Of a stretch of DNA of 64,000 bases, positions 1 to 11,500 are shown in pieces (positions within the stretch are counted from its first letter, which is position 1; the number at the start of each line of letters is the position of its first letter). The translations under genes and the position numbers were made by a program. Under the pieces are notes generated by a model that made no database searches, was not told where the DNA came from, and was given only the letters and a program-made list of their open reading frames with translations. The stretch is from assembly GCA_963922205.1 (NCBI GenBank), contig CAWUHX010000141.1:248001-312000 (forward strand), given 5' to 3'. This DNA comes from Romanomermis culicivorax (lineage: Eukaryota > Nematoda > Enoplea > Mermithida > Mermithidae).

Positions 1-1255
1 ATATGCCGCTAGTCCGCCTAACCAAAGGTGTTCGAGTCCGCCTAAACACATTACAACTAAGTCCGCCTTAGCCCCTCACTTTACACTCATTTATTCAAGA
101 CAGACTGTAACCCTGATCTCAAGATGCGTTGAGCCTAGCCTCGATTCATAGGAGGAAGCCTGCATTTCCCCACCTCTATTTAGGCACAGCTGGGCCAAGG
201 ACCCCCATGCTACCCATTTACTGACTGAGTGTGTCAGAATAGCAGCTCGGTACCTGGTGCTCTTTATCTTCAACTGGTGACCTGCGATCCTCACTTCATC
301 TCAGTGATTGGAAACCCAGCCCCCAGCTGTATATAATACTCCTGGAGAGTTCCCCTTCTGTTCAAGACGCCCATTCCCATTTTGGGCACGGTTGTAGAAT
401 ATATGCGAATGTTGTCCTCCCGGGATCCTCCTGTCTAGTCATCACACTTTTCAGAGTTCGCAATTGCTCCTAGTGAGTGAGGCCGATTGCGTAATAGTGC
501 ATCCCCTTTGCATAATCTGGTTTGTGAACTAATTTTGTCCCTATCTATTTACACCCATTAAGTTTACTTTAAGTTGTCCCCCTTTACTTATTAATTCTTA
601 AGCTACTCCATGCGCTACTCCTGGTGAGTAGGACTTTGTCGGTTACGAGCCCTCCCATATCCAAAGTTTGTAAACTAGCACAACGGACTTAACCTCCAAA
701 TAAAATTCCCTTTTGAGCGGGTTTATCCGTACATCCTCACGTCATCCTTTCTTTTACGGTTGGGAAACCACCATTTCTATTCAAATTTATTTACTTTTGG
801 TTCAAATAACCGGGTCTAGCCCCATTAATTTCTAAGGTTTCGGTATACTTTTTCCCTCTCTTTACACTCAGTTTAGCCCCTCTGTAAGTACATAAGTGAC
901 CAGATAAATTCCCTTCTGAGTCAACCTATCTTACCTTCTGGCCGTTCTGAGAGCTAAAACCTTGTCCTTTTCTAGCCCCATCCTTTAGTGGCCGCTAGTT
1001 ATTGTAAAGAACAAGAGTTAAAGTCTCAAAAACGCCGTCGCGTAAACGATCTCGTAATTCCCGCGCCTCTTCGCCATGCGACTACAAAAGTAACACTTAC
1101 TTTACTTTCACAAAATAGAGACACCTAGACGTTCCTGTCGCCTTAGTACTAAGCTTAAGCAGACAAGTGAGCCCCTCTCTATTCAGTTTGATCGAATAAC
1201 TTCACAGGCACGATCATCAGTCTTAGATACCTTACAGGAAGACGAATTTTCATCT
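1..1255. other. Non-coding sequence upstream of the outer element's gag
   Basis: No convincing gene. Short motifs reading AGTCCGCCT recur near positions 11, 33 and 60. The stretch could be the 5' leader or LTR remainder of the outer retroelement. No TG...CA-bounded LTR could be matched to sequence downstream of its integrase, so the 5' LTR is probably outside the window or too decayed to see by eye. Confidence 0.4.
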
Positions 1256-2911
1256 ATGAAGTCAGAAATTGATTTACGTTCACAGATTGAGAATAAGGTC
1301 CAAGCTGCATTTGAGAATGCCCTTGGACCGCTCAACCAAAAGCTGGAGGCTATGAATGGCAGAAGGCAACCTCCTTGTGTCCAGCTTCATGGCCCCTCCT
1401 GCCTTTTCAGGTGCTTTTGGTGAGTCCATAAGGGATTTTATATCTCACTTGACCCGCTTCTTTACACTTCAAGGGGTAACAGAAGCGGATCATGCATATA
1501 AAATTGCGTTCTTGGAGTCTTGCCTCACGGGTCCTGCTCTCGCATCCTACCGGGACTTCAGCAGTGGTACTCCGCAGCCTACCCGCTACGAAGAGTTCAC
1601 GGCTTTTCTAAGGAGAGACTTTCCAGAAGGGCGTGACTCAGATCTGCATCAGCAGTTGATCCAGAATTGCCTGCAGAAGCCGACTGAGTCTGCGATAGTC
1701 TACCTTGAGCGCCTTAAGAGACTGTCCAGGGTGGCTTATCCGGATCTCGCGACTGACGTTAGGGATTCTATTGTAAAACCTATCTTTCTGAGAGGGTTGA
1801 AACCAGTCCTTAGAGATAGTATTAAGTTCAGGGAGTTCACAACTCTTGAAGAGACTCTCAAAGCAGCCTGCTACGCGGAATCACAAATTTTTCAGGATGA
1901 GATTAGGTATACTGCCCCATCTAATGCTGTTTTCTCTTCAGAACAAAGGACCGCCGACAACGTCAGGTCAATGTCGAATCAAAGGGGCACCGCTCAATGT
2001 CGGTCAGTAACGCCGTCCGACGAAATTCGACGTTTACAATCAGAGATGGCCCGGCTTACGGCTCACGTTGCCCGACTTACGGCTCTTACGGCCTTCGAGA
2101 AATTCGACACCATCATCCACGCCGTCGAGGCGTGTCCAGACCGCCGGCAACCACCTGTCAGGGGCACATTTACAGATGTGCTCCTACCATGGATGCTGCA
2201 CCCACAACGACGCTAATTGCCGGGCCCAACATCCCGATAGCGCTGGCCCTAGCACCGCCACCGCCACTGGCACCAGCCGTTGCTATTTTTGTCGAATGAG
2301 GCCGCACCCGACCGACTGATGCGACAGACCCTGCCGGCATTGCTGAAAGTTGCGAGTGCATCGGGCTTCGGCCTGCCCAAATCGAAGTTCGACATTGCCT
2401 GGTGAGACTAACTTTGGTAATTCTGGTTACTCTCCTCAGGGGGCAAGTGGAAATTTTCGGCGTTATGCTAATCCAACTCCTCACGGGACAGGGAACCAAT
2501 ATCGGTCACCTCCACGGCAAAATAATGCTGTAGGGGCCACCGACAGTCTTCCTCATCCAAATCTGTTTGATCTGGATGATGAAGTTCTGGCCGAACATCT
2601 GGCGGATCACTCACAACTGTGTTATCCTGTCTGTATAATCAGTATTGGGTTTTCAGCTGCCACAGTGGTTTCGGCATCGACTCCGTTGTCAGCCTTTCCG
2701 CCGCCGCCACCGAAATACGTGATGCCAGTCAACGTAAACAGGTCAATGACACCGAAAACAACTGGCAATGTCAGCGTAATCGCGTCCTATCGACCGACGG
2801 AAGGTACAATGGCGCCACCCGCATGTGTTATCAACCAGGGACCGCCGCCCGGAATTCCTACGGACTCCGCGTTGGAGGTCGTCGGTCAATTGGAATCGAT
2901 GAATCTGATAG
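1256..2911 (+). pseudogene. gag: Degenerate gag of outer element, upstream exon
   Basis: A Retrotrans_gag-like helical domain runs from about 1390 to 1890 (motifs FISHLTRFF, YLERLKRLSR, FLRGLKP). Two zinc-finger-like Cys/His clusters follow in another frame at about 2170-2350 (CSYHGCC...H...C and CYFC...), then a low-complexity Pro/Asn-rich tail. An ATG at 1256 opens in a different frame from the Gag domain, which begins in frame at 1356, so there is an indel near 1352. A second frame change lies near 2100, and TGA codons at 2317 and 2344 interrupt the zinc-finger region. In life the product would assemble particles and bind RNA. This copy cannot make it as a single chain. Confidence 0.7.
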
Positions 2912-2997
2912 GTAAACTACCTTCTTTTTCTGACATTTCAGGTCTGAAAATCAGATATCCTTATAAGTCACCGGCTTTAATTATCTCTTGTTTACAG
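2912..2997 (+). other. Putative 86-bp intron near the gag 3' end
   Basis: The donor is G|GTAAAC at 2912. The acceptor is a pyrimidine-rich tract ending TTTACAG at 2997. Removing it joins the gag-tail frame upstream (one nucleotide left over at 2911) to the frame that stays open downstream to 3593, so phase is kept. Without splicing the upstream frame runs to a stop at 3468. Inferred from splice consensus and frame only. Confidence 0.45.
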
Positions 2998-3593
2998 ATT
3001 CCTCATCTGTCACCGATGCGATGCGGGCGGTTTGGTCAACCGATTTGGCCAAAAAGTACCCACACCTCCCCTGGGCGCTACTCAACGGGCCGTTCGAGGT
3101 TGAGGCGCTTACGGCCGCTGACGTCATGCTATCAGCGCCAACGGTGTTGCGAGTTTTGGGGCCCGACGTCGCTCGACGGGCGCTCGAGTTTATCGCCGAC
3201 GGAACTATTCGCGCCTTCCCAGTGGACAAGATCCTGTTGGACGGTGAACCCTCATTGCCGGCATTGGATGCCGTCCGCCACGCTGTGGAGGAAGCCAGTC
3301 GCAACGTGCGGCCCACAGAAGTTGTTGCCATGTCACCGACAACAACGACCACGGGGGCCCAAACAATGGCCGCGATTGCTCAACAGCAACCGGTCGCCAA
3401 CGCCTTTGGAGAACCATTGCACGCCATCAGCAACGACATCAGCATCACCGAGGCGTCACCATTTCTGACGGCAACCGTCCCGCCGTCCCCGAAGATTGGC
3501 GTTCTTCGTGAAGTCCACCTGTGCGGAGGCTTGGTCATCGACTTCCCCGGAGAGGACCCAGTATCGTCCGATGAGGATGATGATGAAGAATGA
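2998..3593 (+). CDS. Gag C-terminal exon or separate small ORF with acidic tail
   Basis: About 200 codons are open without interruption. The first half looks helical ([36 protein letters not shown]). A Thr/Ala/Pro-rich middle follows, and the end is strongly acidic (SSDEDDDEE). It follows the putative intron at 2912-2997 and overlaps the candidate env start at 3571. I recognise no family. It may be the C-terminal extension of Gag or an accessory protein, and its conservation elsewhere is unknown. Confidence 0.45.
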
Positions 3594-5490
3594 AGCCGCC
3601 CGACGGGTGAAAACTGTACATTTTGGTGTATATTTACGAGCACCGTTTGTAAATATTTTGCATATAATAAATTGGGCCTTTGTGACACTACTGTTCTTAG
3701 GAATGAGCTCCGCAACACATGCTACTCAATACCAATTTTGTGGTCTTTGAAGAAGCGGTCATCCACTTGAGTTACCTCAAAAAGTTGAATGCAAACCACC
3801 AAAATCTTCGTGGAGTCCACGACACATGAATGTTACAGTATATGTACCTATTTCTGATCCTATCACTACTTTAGCATGGAAATGTACTTTGCGAAACCGT
3901 AAGGTATGTACTAACACTGGTTTTTTCGGATCTAGGGGCATTACTGCAGAGGTCATTACCACTCAGCATCTAGCACCTGCGGCGTGTACACTGGCGCATC
4001 GCACGAAGGTGTTTGGTTTACAAAAGCTTGTGGAGATACGTCCTGGCTTTTATAGCACTAACCAAACACTGGGGGTGATGTACTCATGGTGCTGCAATGA
4101 CGCCTGCAAGACAGTGACTAACCTCTTCATCAAGGAGGGACAGGTTGCTTCGTGGGATGGCACTACAACTCTAAGTACCTTAGGAGATGTAGGTGGATGC
4201 AGTCCTACTGCAGGTCAATGCACTACTCTTGATGGGGTAATCGTTTGGCCTGCCACAAACTTTACAGCACAGTGTCATTATCGACCTCAGGGTAATTACA
4301 CTGCGTCTGTATCAGGGAACCATATCATCATCGATGATTTACAAGTTGCCCTGAAGATCCTGGGAAACTCTGGCATGTTTCCGTTGTGTCCTGACCTCCG
4401 GTTGAACACAGTGCGAATGGATCAGGGTCTTCTTCTACGCATCCACGGAAGATTTGATTTGACCCAAAGGTTGTTCGGATTGGGGAAAGACTCCATCCCT
4501 GACCCCGTCAATGCCAAACTGAACTACCTGGCTCAGCAGATCAAAGAATCGGAAATTAACAATTTTCCATTTATGTGGCTTGAGTTGTGTTCTCACGCTC
4601 AGCGCTACCTTGATCTGACTTGGCAGCTGCTTCGTTTTGACCCTACACTAGGAGCCCGGGCATTCCTTCAAAGGAATGATCTGACGGCGGAATTTACGGG
4701 TGAAGCACTGACAATATGGCTGTGTCAAAAGGTCAACGCCACTTATGTCTACCATTCGTACCGAGTGGGGGACACCTGTTACAAGTATCTACCCATACAG
4801 GTTGGCGGTACCATTTATTTTGCCACCCCTGATGGCCCAGATCTCACTAAATTCAGCCCAAAAGTGCCGCGTGACCATCACTTTACGGGGATTTTCCGAA
4901 ATCGCTCAGGCTGGTTTACTGAGTCTGGCATGGTCCATATGAGCCACATTCCACTTGAACTGTTCTGGAAACAGCGCTTCAACATCACTCACTTTGACGC
5001 TCCTGCACTATTTCACAATCAGTTGGCGATGACCCCTTCAAGTTTTGCTTTCTTTAAACAATACGTTTACAAGACTGAGCAAATTGAAGGGGTCTTGAAC
5101 CGGTTGGTAAATTATACCGCTGGTCTATCCCTACAACCAGATACTATTTATCAAGTGGTTGTAGGGGTAGGGGCTGACATCAAAGCCTCACTGGAAGGTG
5201 TTGGTCTGGCTGCAAACAGTGTGATTACTGGTCAACAGCACAACCTCATACAGGGCTTACAGTCTCTTTTGAGTGGACCAGTGCAGTTGATCTTTAACAC
5301 ACTAGTCACACTGGCAGTGCTGGCCGGTACAGGATTTCTCATCTACGTTGGGATCTCCTATTACCTCAGTTATCGCCTGCGGAAAAGACAGGTTCAGTTT
5401 GTTAGCCAATACTCTCTGTTGAACCTCCTCCCGAAAGCTCAGCGTTGGGTAGGTTTTCACTACGTGCAGAACGATGTGCCAACTCAATAA
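3571..5490 (+). pseudogene. env: Env-like membrane glycoprotein of outer element
   Basis: About 640 codons in one frame, interrupted by one TGA at 3748. A candidate start at 3571 overlaps the end of the preceding ORF. A signal-peptide-like hydrophobic stretch (WAFVTLLFLG) lies just before the TGA. The ectodomain after it has many cysteines and several N-glycosylation sequons (NVT, NFT, NYT, NAT, NRS, NIT). Near the C-terminus there is a heptad-like stretch, one transmembrane segment at about 5290-5365 (FNTLVTLAVLAGTGFLIYVG) and a basic cytoplasmic tail of about 45 residues. This is the layout of a type I viral fusion glycoprotein. I cannot assign the fusogen class; a relation to chuvirus-type glycoproteins is only a guess. 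It lies between gag and protease, and the next open segment continues in the same frame after its TAA. Confidence 0.7.
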
Positions 5491-6111
5491 GACAGGATCA
5501 CTCTGTGTTTTGTCGTACTGGTTGACCACAAGGAAACTCCTGCTTTCCTTGACACTGGTTGTCCATGGACCATCATTCGTCAATGCCTTCACAAAGCCTT
5601 GATTAAAGAAAGTCCGAAGGCGGCGATGGCTTTCCAGCAACATCATGACTTTAACCCATTAATGAGTATCAATGGGAAAGCTGTCCATACTCTCCTATCG
5701 GGACCGTATGAGATCATGTTGCCCGGAACCCGTCAGCCACACACTAGAGTGGATATACATCTCCATGTGTGTAAGACTACGTCTCCTTTCTGGGCACCAG
5801 TCCATCTGATTCTTGGATTGGACTTTCTAGAACAATTCCAGAATATCACATTTGATTACCAACAACAGGTCTGTCGATTGAACGCGGTAGAACTGCCACT
5901 TCTTTCAACAGCGGCTGAGATTGATCAGGTCGAACCCTGGTGGGAGAGCACATGTTCACTATCAAGGGCCTTCACAGGTCTGGGTCTTGATCCAGATCAA
6001 GGACTTCATCCCTTTCTTGGCCACCCTCGCGAGCTTCCTCAGTTGCCTCATCCCATGGGTCAACCAGAGGTAGCCGGACCTCTTCTAGATGGGCCAGCAG
6101 TCACTTTATGA
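5491..6111 (+). CDS. pol: Aspartic protease domain 1 (retropepsin-like), outer element
   Basis: The frame is continuous with env, separated by its TAA (5488-5490), and open to a TGA at 6109. The active-site motif FLDTGCPWTII is encoded at about 5545-5577. The second retropepsin hallmark, an LILGLDFL flap-to-core strand followed by an F.....C.L beta-hairpin, is at 5811-5880. A Pro/Leu-rich tail follows. Retropepsins cleave the Gag and Pol polyproteins and work as dimers of one DTG domain each. Finding another complete domain about 1 kb downstream is unusual. Absence of a clear ATG before the motif suggests readthrough, frameshifting or fusion with upstream coding sequence. Confidence 0.65.
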   Translation, partial: DRITLCFVVLVDHKETPAFLDTGCPWTIIRQCLHKALIKESPKAAMAFQQHHDFNPLMSINGKAVHTLLSGPYEIMLPGTRQPHTRVDIHLHVCKTTSPFWAPVHLILGLDFLEQFQNITFDYQQQVCRLNAVELPLLSTAAEIDQVEPWWESTCSLSRAFTGLGLDPDQGLHPFLGHPRELPQLPHPMGQPEVAGPLLDGPAVTL

Positions 6112-6439
6112 CCAGGTCAGGGTTAAACTGCCCTTGACCCCCGCCTGGAGTTTCTCCGGTTACACTAGAGAAAGGCTGTTTTCGCGAGCCTAGTGATTCT
6201 GATGCACCTGCATCCCCTGTACTAGAGGTGCCACCACTCTCTGATGCTGAGGTCAAGTCATTAGGAGCTACTCAGAGCTCTGGAGAAAGATCGGATCATG
6301 TACTTACTGTTCAGGTTCATCCCACTCCTGGGACCAATCCAGAAGCCTCGGTTGGTTATGCTCTGGTAGGATTACTCCGACCCACTGTTTGCCAATACCA
6401 AGGTGAACCGATGCACCAGAGTCGAGCTTTGATGACTCC
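6112..6439 (+). other. Linker between the two protease domains, frame-shifted
   Basis: Between the TGA at 6109 and the second protease lies a stretch open in another frame (about 6180-6461) with Ser/Pro/Glu-rich composition and no recognisable domain. It probably encodes a linker whose frame has been lost through indels. Confidence 0.4.
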
Positions 6440-6898
6440 ATGCCTGACCCAGGTCATGTAGTGTCAGCTTTCTACCTAACTGAAATGAGGACCCCTCATA
6501 TCAGAGTTCTACTGAACAATTGGGTGGAAGCCAAAGCTCTAATTGATACAGGAGCAGTTTTCTCACTCCTGGATCACAAGTTGGCGGTTCAATTACCCGA
6601 CTTGGTGCTCACAGAGACTAGGGCTCGCCCCATAGCAGCCAATGGGTCTCCGATTCTACTGCTAGGCGCTGCCTACGTCACGGTGACAGTGGCTGATGTC
6701 TCTGAACGGATTCAAGTCCAAGTTCAAGAGAATTGTTCGGCTGAACTAGTCTTGGGGATGAACTTCCTCGGACGGTTCAATTGTGTCAGCTTAAACTGGG
6801 AGAAATCCTTTCTTCAGTTCAAGGAACTTCAGGTTCCATGTGAAGGCCTCATTCACAATCCTCCTTCTGCTCCTGGGGCACTACCCTTGCAGGAGTGA
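6440..6898 (+). CDS. pol: Aspartic protease domain 2 (retropepsin-like), outer element
   Basis: An open segment of about 150 codons with a complete retropepsin signature: ALIDTGAVFSLLD at about 6536-6575, the IAANGSPI-type strand, and LVLGMNFLGRF followed by the LNWE hairpin at about 6748-6800. It ends at a TGA (6896-6898) that overlaps the start of the next open frame, which carries the protease-RT linker, so a one-base indel or a frameshift site is present here. It is not a simple duplicate of domain 1. The two share only family motifs, so either the duplication is old or the domains have separate origins. Confidence 0.7.
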   Translation: MPDPGHVVSAFYLTEMRTPHIRVLLNNWVEAKALIDTGAVFSLLDHKLAVQLPDLVLTETRARPIAANGSPILLLGAAYVTVTVADVSERIQVQVQENCSAELVLGMNFLGRFNCVSLNWEKSFLQFKELQVPCEGLIHNPPSAPGALPLQE

Positions 6899-7843
6899 TT
6901 GTCCTTGAGCCTCGCTCCTTGACACAATTTACTGCACCTGTACCTGCATTATATGCAACTGTACCCGAGGTAGCTTTCTTCCCTAAGCCCCTTTTGGGAC
7001 AACAATGCAGTGTGTACTTTGCTGGTACTGTGAGTACTGTGACTAATGGTCGCATACCCCTACAGGTAGTTAACCCGAGTACACACTCAGTGGTTCTCTA
7101 CCCGCACATAACCATTGGTCATGTGCAGATGCACACTGATTCCTCACAGGGATCGGGGGTCAAGTCTGATACCATTCTTGACCGTAAGTGGGTTGAAGCA
7201 AATGCTGTGATATCTTCAGATATCTCCTCACAGGATAAAACGGCATTGCTCGACTTACTGGTCGCATTCACTGACCTCTATGCTATTGATGAAAAGGACA
7301 CAGGTTCCACTGACCTCGTGCACCATGAGATCAGCACGGGTGACGCTCGCCCAGTCCACCATTTCCCTTACCCCACCGCGCCCAAGGAAAAGGATCTCAT
7401 CATACAGGAAGTCAAAGTGCTACAGGAAAAAGGCATTATTCGGCCTAGTACCTCACCCTGGGCTACTAATACCATCCTGGTTTGCAAGAAAAATGGGTCA
7501 CACCAGATGTGTGTTGACTTTTGTGGTCTTAACGAGGTCAGGAAAAAGGATGTCTATCCTCTCCCACAGATTGATGATATCCTCGACACACTCAAGGGTA
7601 TGAAATACTTTACTACCCTTGATCAGGCTAATGCCTACTGGTCTATACCTATTGCCGAGGCAGACAAAGAGAAAACAGTGTTTAATACGCCTATTGGACT
7701 TTACGAGTTCAACTATCTGCCTTTTGGTCTTTGCAATGCACCTGGGACGTTTCAACGTCTCATGGACCTGCTTCTCACAGGATTGCAGTGGCCAACGGCA
7801 CTGACCTATCTCGATGACATCTTGGTGTTCGGGAACTCTCACA
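6895..7843 (+). CDS. pol: Reverse transcriptase, N-terminal two thirds (outer element), cut by element A
   Basis: Gypsy-type RT. It shows the KGIIRPSTSPWA fingers motif, the VDFCGLNEVRKKDVYPLP block, TTLDQANAYW, LPFGLCNAPGTFQRLMD and the catalytic YLDD at about 7807. The frame is open from 6895 to the insertion point. At 7844 the LTR of element A begins and the frame happens to stay open inside the LTR to 8340, so a naive ORF call here is a chimera of RT and LTR. The remaining RT resumes at 22337 in phase. Confidence 0.85.
7840..7843 (+). other. Target-site duplication of element A, left copy (CACA)
   Basis: CACA lies directly before the TGTTG left terminus of the element and is repeated directly after the CAACA right terminus at 22333-22336. 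Four-base duplications are typical of Gypsy-class integrases. Removing the element plus one copy restores the reading phase of the host RT. Confidence 0.9.
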
Positions 7844-8458
7844 TGTTGGGCACCCTGTTGATGCCAATTTCGTGTGGGGAAATCGACATGCAAATCGACG
7901 ACAGGGACGACCAGCGGCGCAGACATTTGCATAGAATGGAGCGCCACCAAAAGACCAAGAAAGATAGTGAAAGTCATTCTTCACTTCATATCGTTTTTAT
8001 TATATTTTTGACATATTTGCTGGCGTCCCTAAATACAATTTTCCCAGCAACTTGTTTTGTTTATGAGTATTTCACTGTGGTGTACCCACATTCGTTTTAC
8101 ATATTTCGTCGGACTTATTGCTTAAGATATTCGTTTATTTGTTTAGATTATTCGCATCGACGAAGGCGGAGGGCCAGAGGCCCAGGCGCCGGCTTACATC
8201 AAGTAAGTTTTGGGAAACCCCTTTCGGGTTATACCCAAGTAAGTTTATCCCTGAGGGGATTCCTTGTCTCATCTAGGAGACTGCGGAGGTCTTTGGTAAG
8301 GCCCCCGTATTTAGAACAAAGTTTATCTTTGTTGTGGTAGGTCTGGGGATAAACGGACTGTTGCACAGATCACCGAGGCTTAGCCAAGGTATCAGTTCTA
8401 ACAGGTCAGTTCAGACCCAATCTTTTCTTACGCCTCTTAAGGAAAGACCTGCACAACA
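7844..8458 (+). repeat. 5' LTR of element A
   Basis: A 615-bp direct repeat of 21718-22332 bounded by TGTTG...CAACA. The 3' half contains compact hairpins, for example AACCC/GGGTT at about 8215-8230 and ATCCC/GGGAT at about 8249-8262. These are also present in the diverged LTR of element B, and the first keeps its stem while the loop changes. A reading frame of about 165 codons spans much of the LTR. Confidence 0.95.
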
Positions 8459-8460
8459 AG

Positions 8461-8478
8461 TGGTGGCTTTTAACTCCT
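8461..8478 (+). promoter_or_regulatory. Candidate primer-binding site of element A
   Basis: TGGTGGC begins two bases after the end of the 5' LTR. TGG at this place is the expected complement of a tRNA CCA end. The specific tRNA was not identified. Confidence 0.55.
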
Positions 8479-8554
8479 TACCACGGAACTTCGTAGTCAG
8501 ACTAGGAGAAAAGAAAATCCTCCAGGTTTCTACAGAAAGTTAGCAGGATTTAAA

Positions 8555-11500
8555 ATGCCTAACGAAAGGATACCGAGAGGTAATACTTTACGTAGATCAC
8601 CACCCAGAGTGGCGAGTGCTGGGAATCTAGTCAATTTGGGAGACGGAGATCAGCAACGGCATGCTGCTCCGGACCCAGTGATCCCAGATCAAACTCCCGC
8701 GAGGGTTCAACCATTGCAACAAAATGCAATGCATTTTACGCCTCAAGATGCAGGCGTACCAATTGACCGACCGCCAGCGATTGCCATCGATCCGCAGGAG
8801 GCAGGCCCGGCGAATCCGAACCCAGACGCCGATGGACCGCCGCAGCAAAATTTCAAAAGGTCACCGCCACCAAAGGTCGAATTAGCAGGACCAAAAAGGG
8901 ACGTCGTTACGCCCGAAATTCGACCAAATTTCGAGGAAAGGGACCCCGAAATCGATCAAAGATTAGAGAGGATTCCCCAGGAACAAGAGCGATTCCAACC
9001 GCAGGAAAGAGCTCCCGAGATGTCCAATCAGGAGTTGGCGATGCAGCTACGCGAGTTGAAAGGGACAGTCGAAGCCTTGTTCGACATAATCGCAAATGCC
9101 GCCACAGAGGACAACAAAAGGGAAGCCGACAGGCGCCGACAGGAGCCAGATAGACAGGTTAGACCATGTAATAGGGGTGCAGAAAGAGACAACCGTCTCG
9201 CTGCTGAAACAAATGCAGGCGCAGGGCCTAGTAATAGGCCTGATATTGATGAAGGGCAAAGGCTTAACTTTGAGCCCAAAAGTTGGAGAGGTCCAGCTAG
9301 AGATCTTCGATTCGAAGGAGCTGAGCAATCGGCAGACTTCAGGAATCAAAGTCAGATAGCTTCGCAGCATCCAACTTTAACTAGAGTGGTCTATGATGGT
9401 AGAGGAAATATAGTTGATCCAAACACCCTTAGACCAGATCAATTGGCATGTTTCCCATATAGGGATTACAGGTTTGACAAAGACAATATGCCATCATATC
9501 AAGGAGGTGTACCACCTCAACGAGATCCAAATAGGGTTATGCTGCAATCCCTGAACTCTGATCTTGATCCAGTGTTAACAGCAGCTTATGATCAGAGGGA
9601 AGTGCCATCAAATAATTTGGCACAGGAGATTGTAGTCAGGAATATCGTTAAAGGTGTGTTACCCAAACTTTTAGATGAGGGTATGGTAAATCAGCAGGTG
9701 CTTAGCTTTTTAACAGCACTTGAAGGGGAATTCCGTAGGGATACACCCGAATCAGCTAAGTATGAAGCACTGCTGAGGCTTTCTAAAGGTAGACCGAAGG
9801 CTGTTGCAGGAGACAACATGACCTATAGGGAGGCCAGGAGAGCCATTATTAATGTCTTTGCACCTGAGTGCAACCTGGAAATGTTAACCAGGGAGTTGTT
9901 TGAGATCCAACAAAGACCCAATGAACAGGCCGTAGAGTTTTTAAAAAGGGTCAGTATATTAGTGGAACTAGTTAAAGGTGATTTGGACTACCAGTCTAAA
10001 CAGAGGCTGATCATTGACACCTTCATATATAAGAGTGACCCCACGTTCCAGTCTGAACTTAAGAATTCAAAACATACCCTGAGGACTTGGTATGATCTAG
10101 CAGTTGAAGTTCATGACATTGAACGTAGATATAGGAATGCCTTCCAGAGATATGGACCCAAGGGTACACAACAGGATCCTATAGTAATTAATGAAGTAGG
10201 TATGCCTAGTGGGCATGATCCTGAAATTGCCGTAGTTGCTAGGAACCAGTCAGAAGGATATCAACAAGGACAGAGGCAAAGGTTTCGGCAACCATATCAA
10301 ACTATAGGTAATCAGGTACAGGCCCAAACCCAAAGGTCAAGGAGTGATTCTCCTGAGATAGAGGAGATTCCAGTTCGGGAAGCCCCTAGGGCTCAGACCG
10401 AAAAAGGTAAGAAGGAATCTCTTCTATTGAAAATCTCAAAAGAGATGGTACAACTGGTCGAAAGGTTCGACCAACTCCAGCAAAAGGTTGATAACAGGCA
10501 AACGGAAAATCGGTCTGATGTGGCCATACCTAGTACAAGTCAGGGAGGTCAAGTTTCCCGAGATCCGACTAAGCCATGGTGTGAGTTCCACAAGAACATA
10601 ACACATAATACTGCAGACTGCAGGACATTGAGAGTATTGTCCGAGCGCAGGAGCAGATGTAGAGCCAGCTTCCCTACCTTCAACAGGGGAGGCTTCAACA
10701 CTTTTGCTCGAGGTAACTATAGAGGGAGAGGAGGTTACCCAAATGCCAACTATAATAGCAGAGGTAGAGGTGCGTATAATGTAGGCTATTCAGGTTATCA
10801 GGATAGCCACGAGAGTTATCAACAGAATTCAGATTATAATGAATTTCTGGAATTTAAGAAACAGAAGGAGCTGCAGAAGCAGTTCCAACAGATGCAGCAA
10901 TACCAACAGCAAGCTGCATTACAGCATCCTCAGCCTCCTCAGGCGATTATGGGTCCGACTCAGACTCTGCAACAGGGTCAATTCACAAATCAGCCACCTC
11001 AAAAGGATTATTCCAGTGTTATGGTTGCAAGGCAATCACAGATGAGTCCTTTAGGTGAAGTAAACCAGAGAGTGAGTTGCCCAAATGTTGTGTTAGGTAG
11101 TATTGTGCAAATGAATGCAATTGCACCACAACCTATAGTACCATCAGTACAAGTAATACGGAGAGGCACACCAGCTAGTCCTCAGGAACAACATTTGCTG
11201 GATACGTACCCCAGAACAGCCCCATTCCACATTGAGGTTGTTATAGGAGGTCGTAAGACAATGGCTTTAATTGACACAGGAGCTCAGTGCACTGTCATGT
11301 CGGCTAAGTTTCTGAAGGAAACTTTGGGCCCAGATTATACTGAATATCCCAGGATATTAAATGTCACTGTAGCCAACGGTAAGACAGTCCAAGCCCATGG
11401 GTATATCCAATTTAGGATGGATACATTGTGTGGACAGTTCCGTGTTAAAGCAATTGTAATTCCTGAAGCAGGTGAAAATGTTATTGTAGGAACAGACTTT

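Noticed and set aside
6895..8340. A 481-codon open frame starting with RT
   Set aside because: After 7843 it reads into the LTR of the inserted element by chance. Only the part before 7844 is RT.
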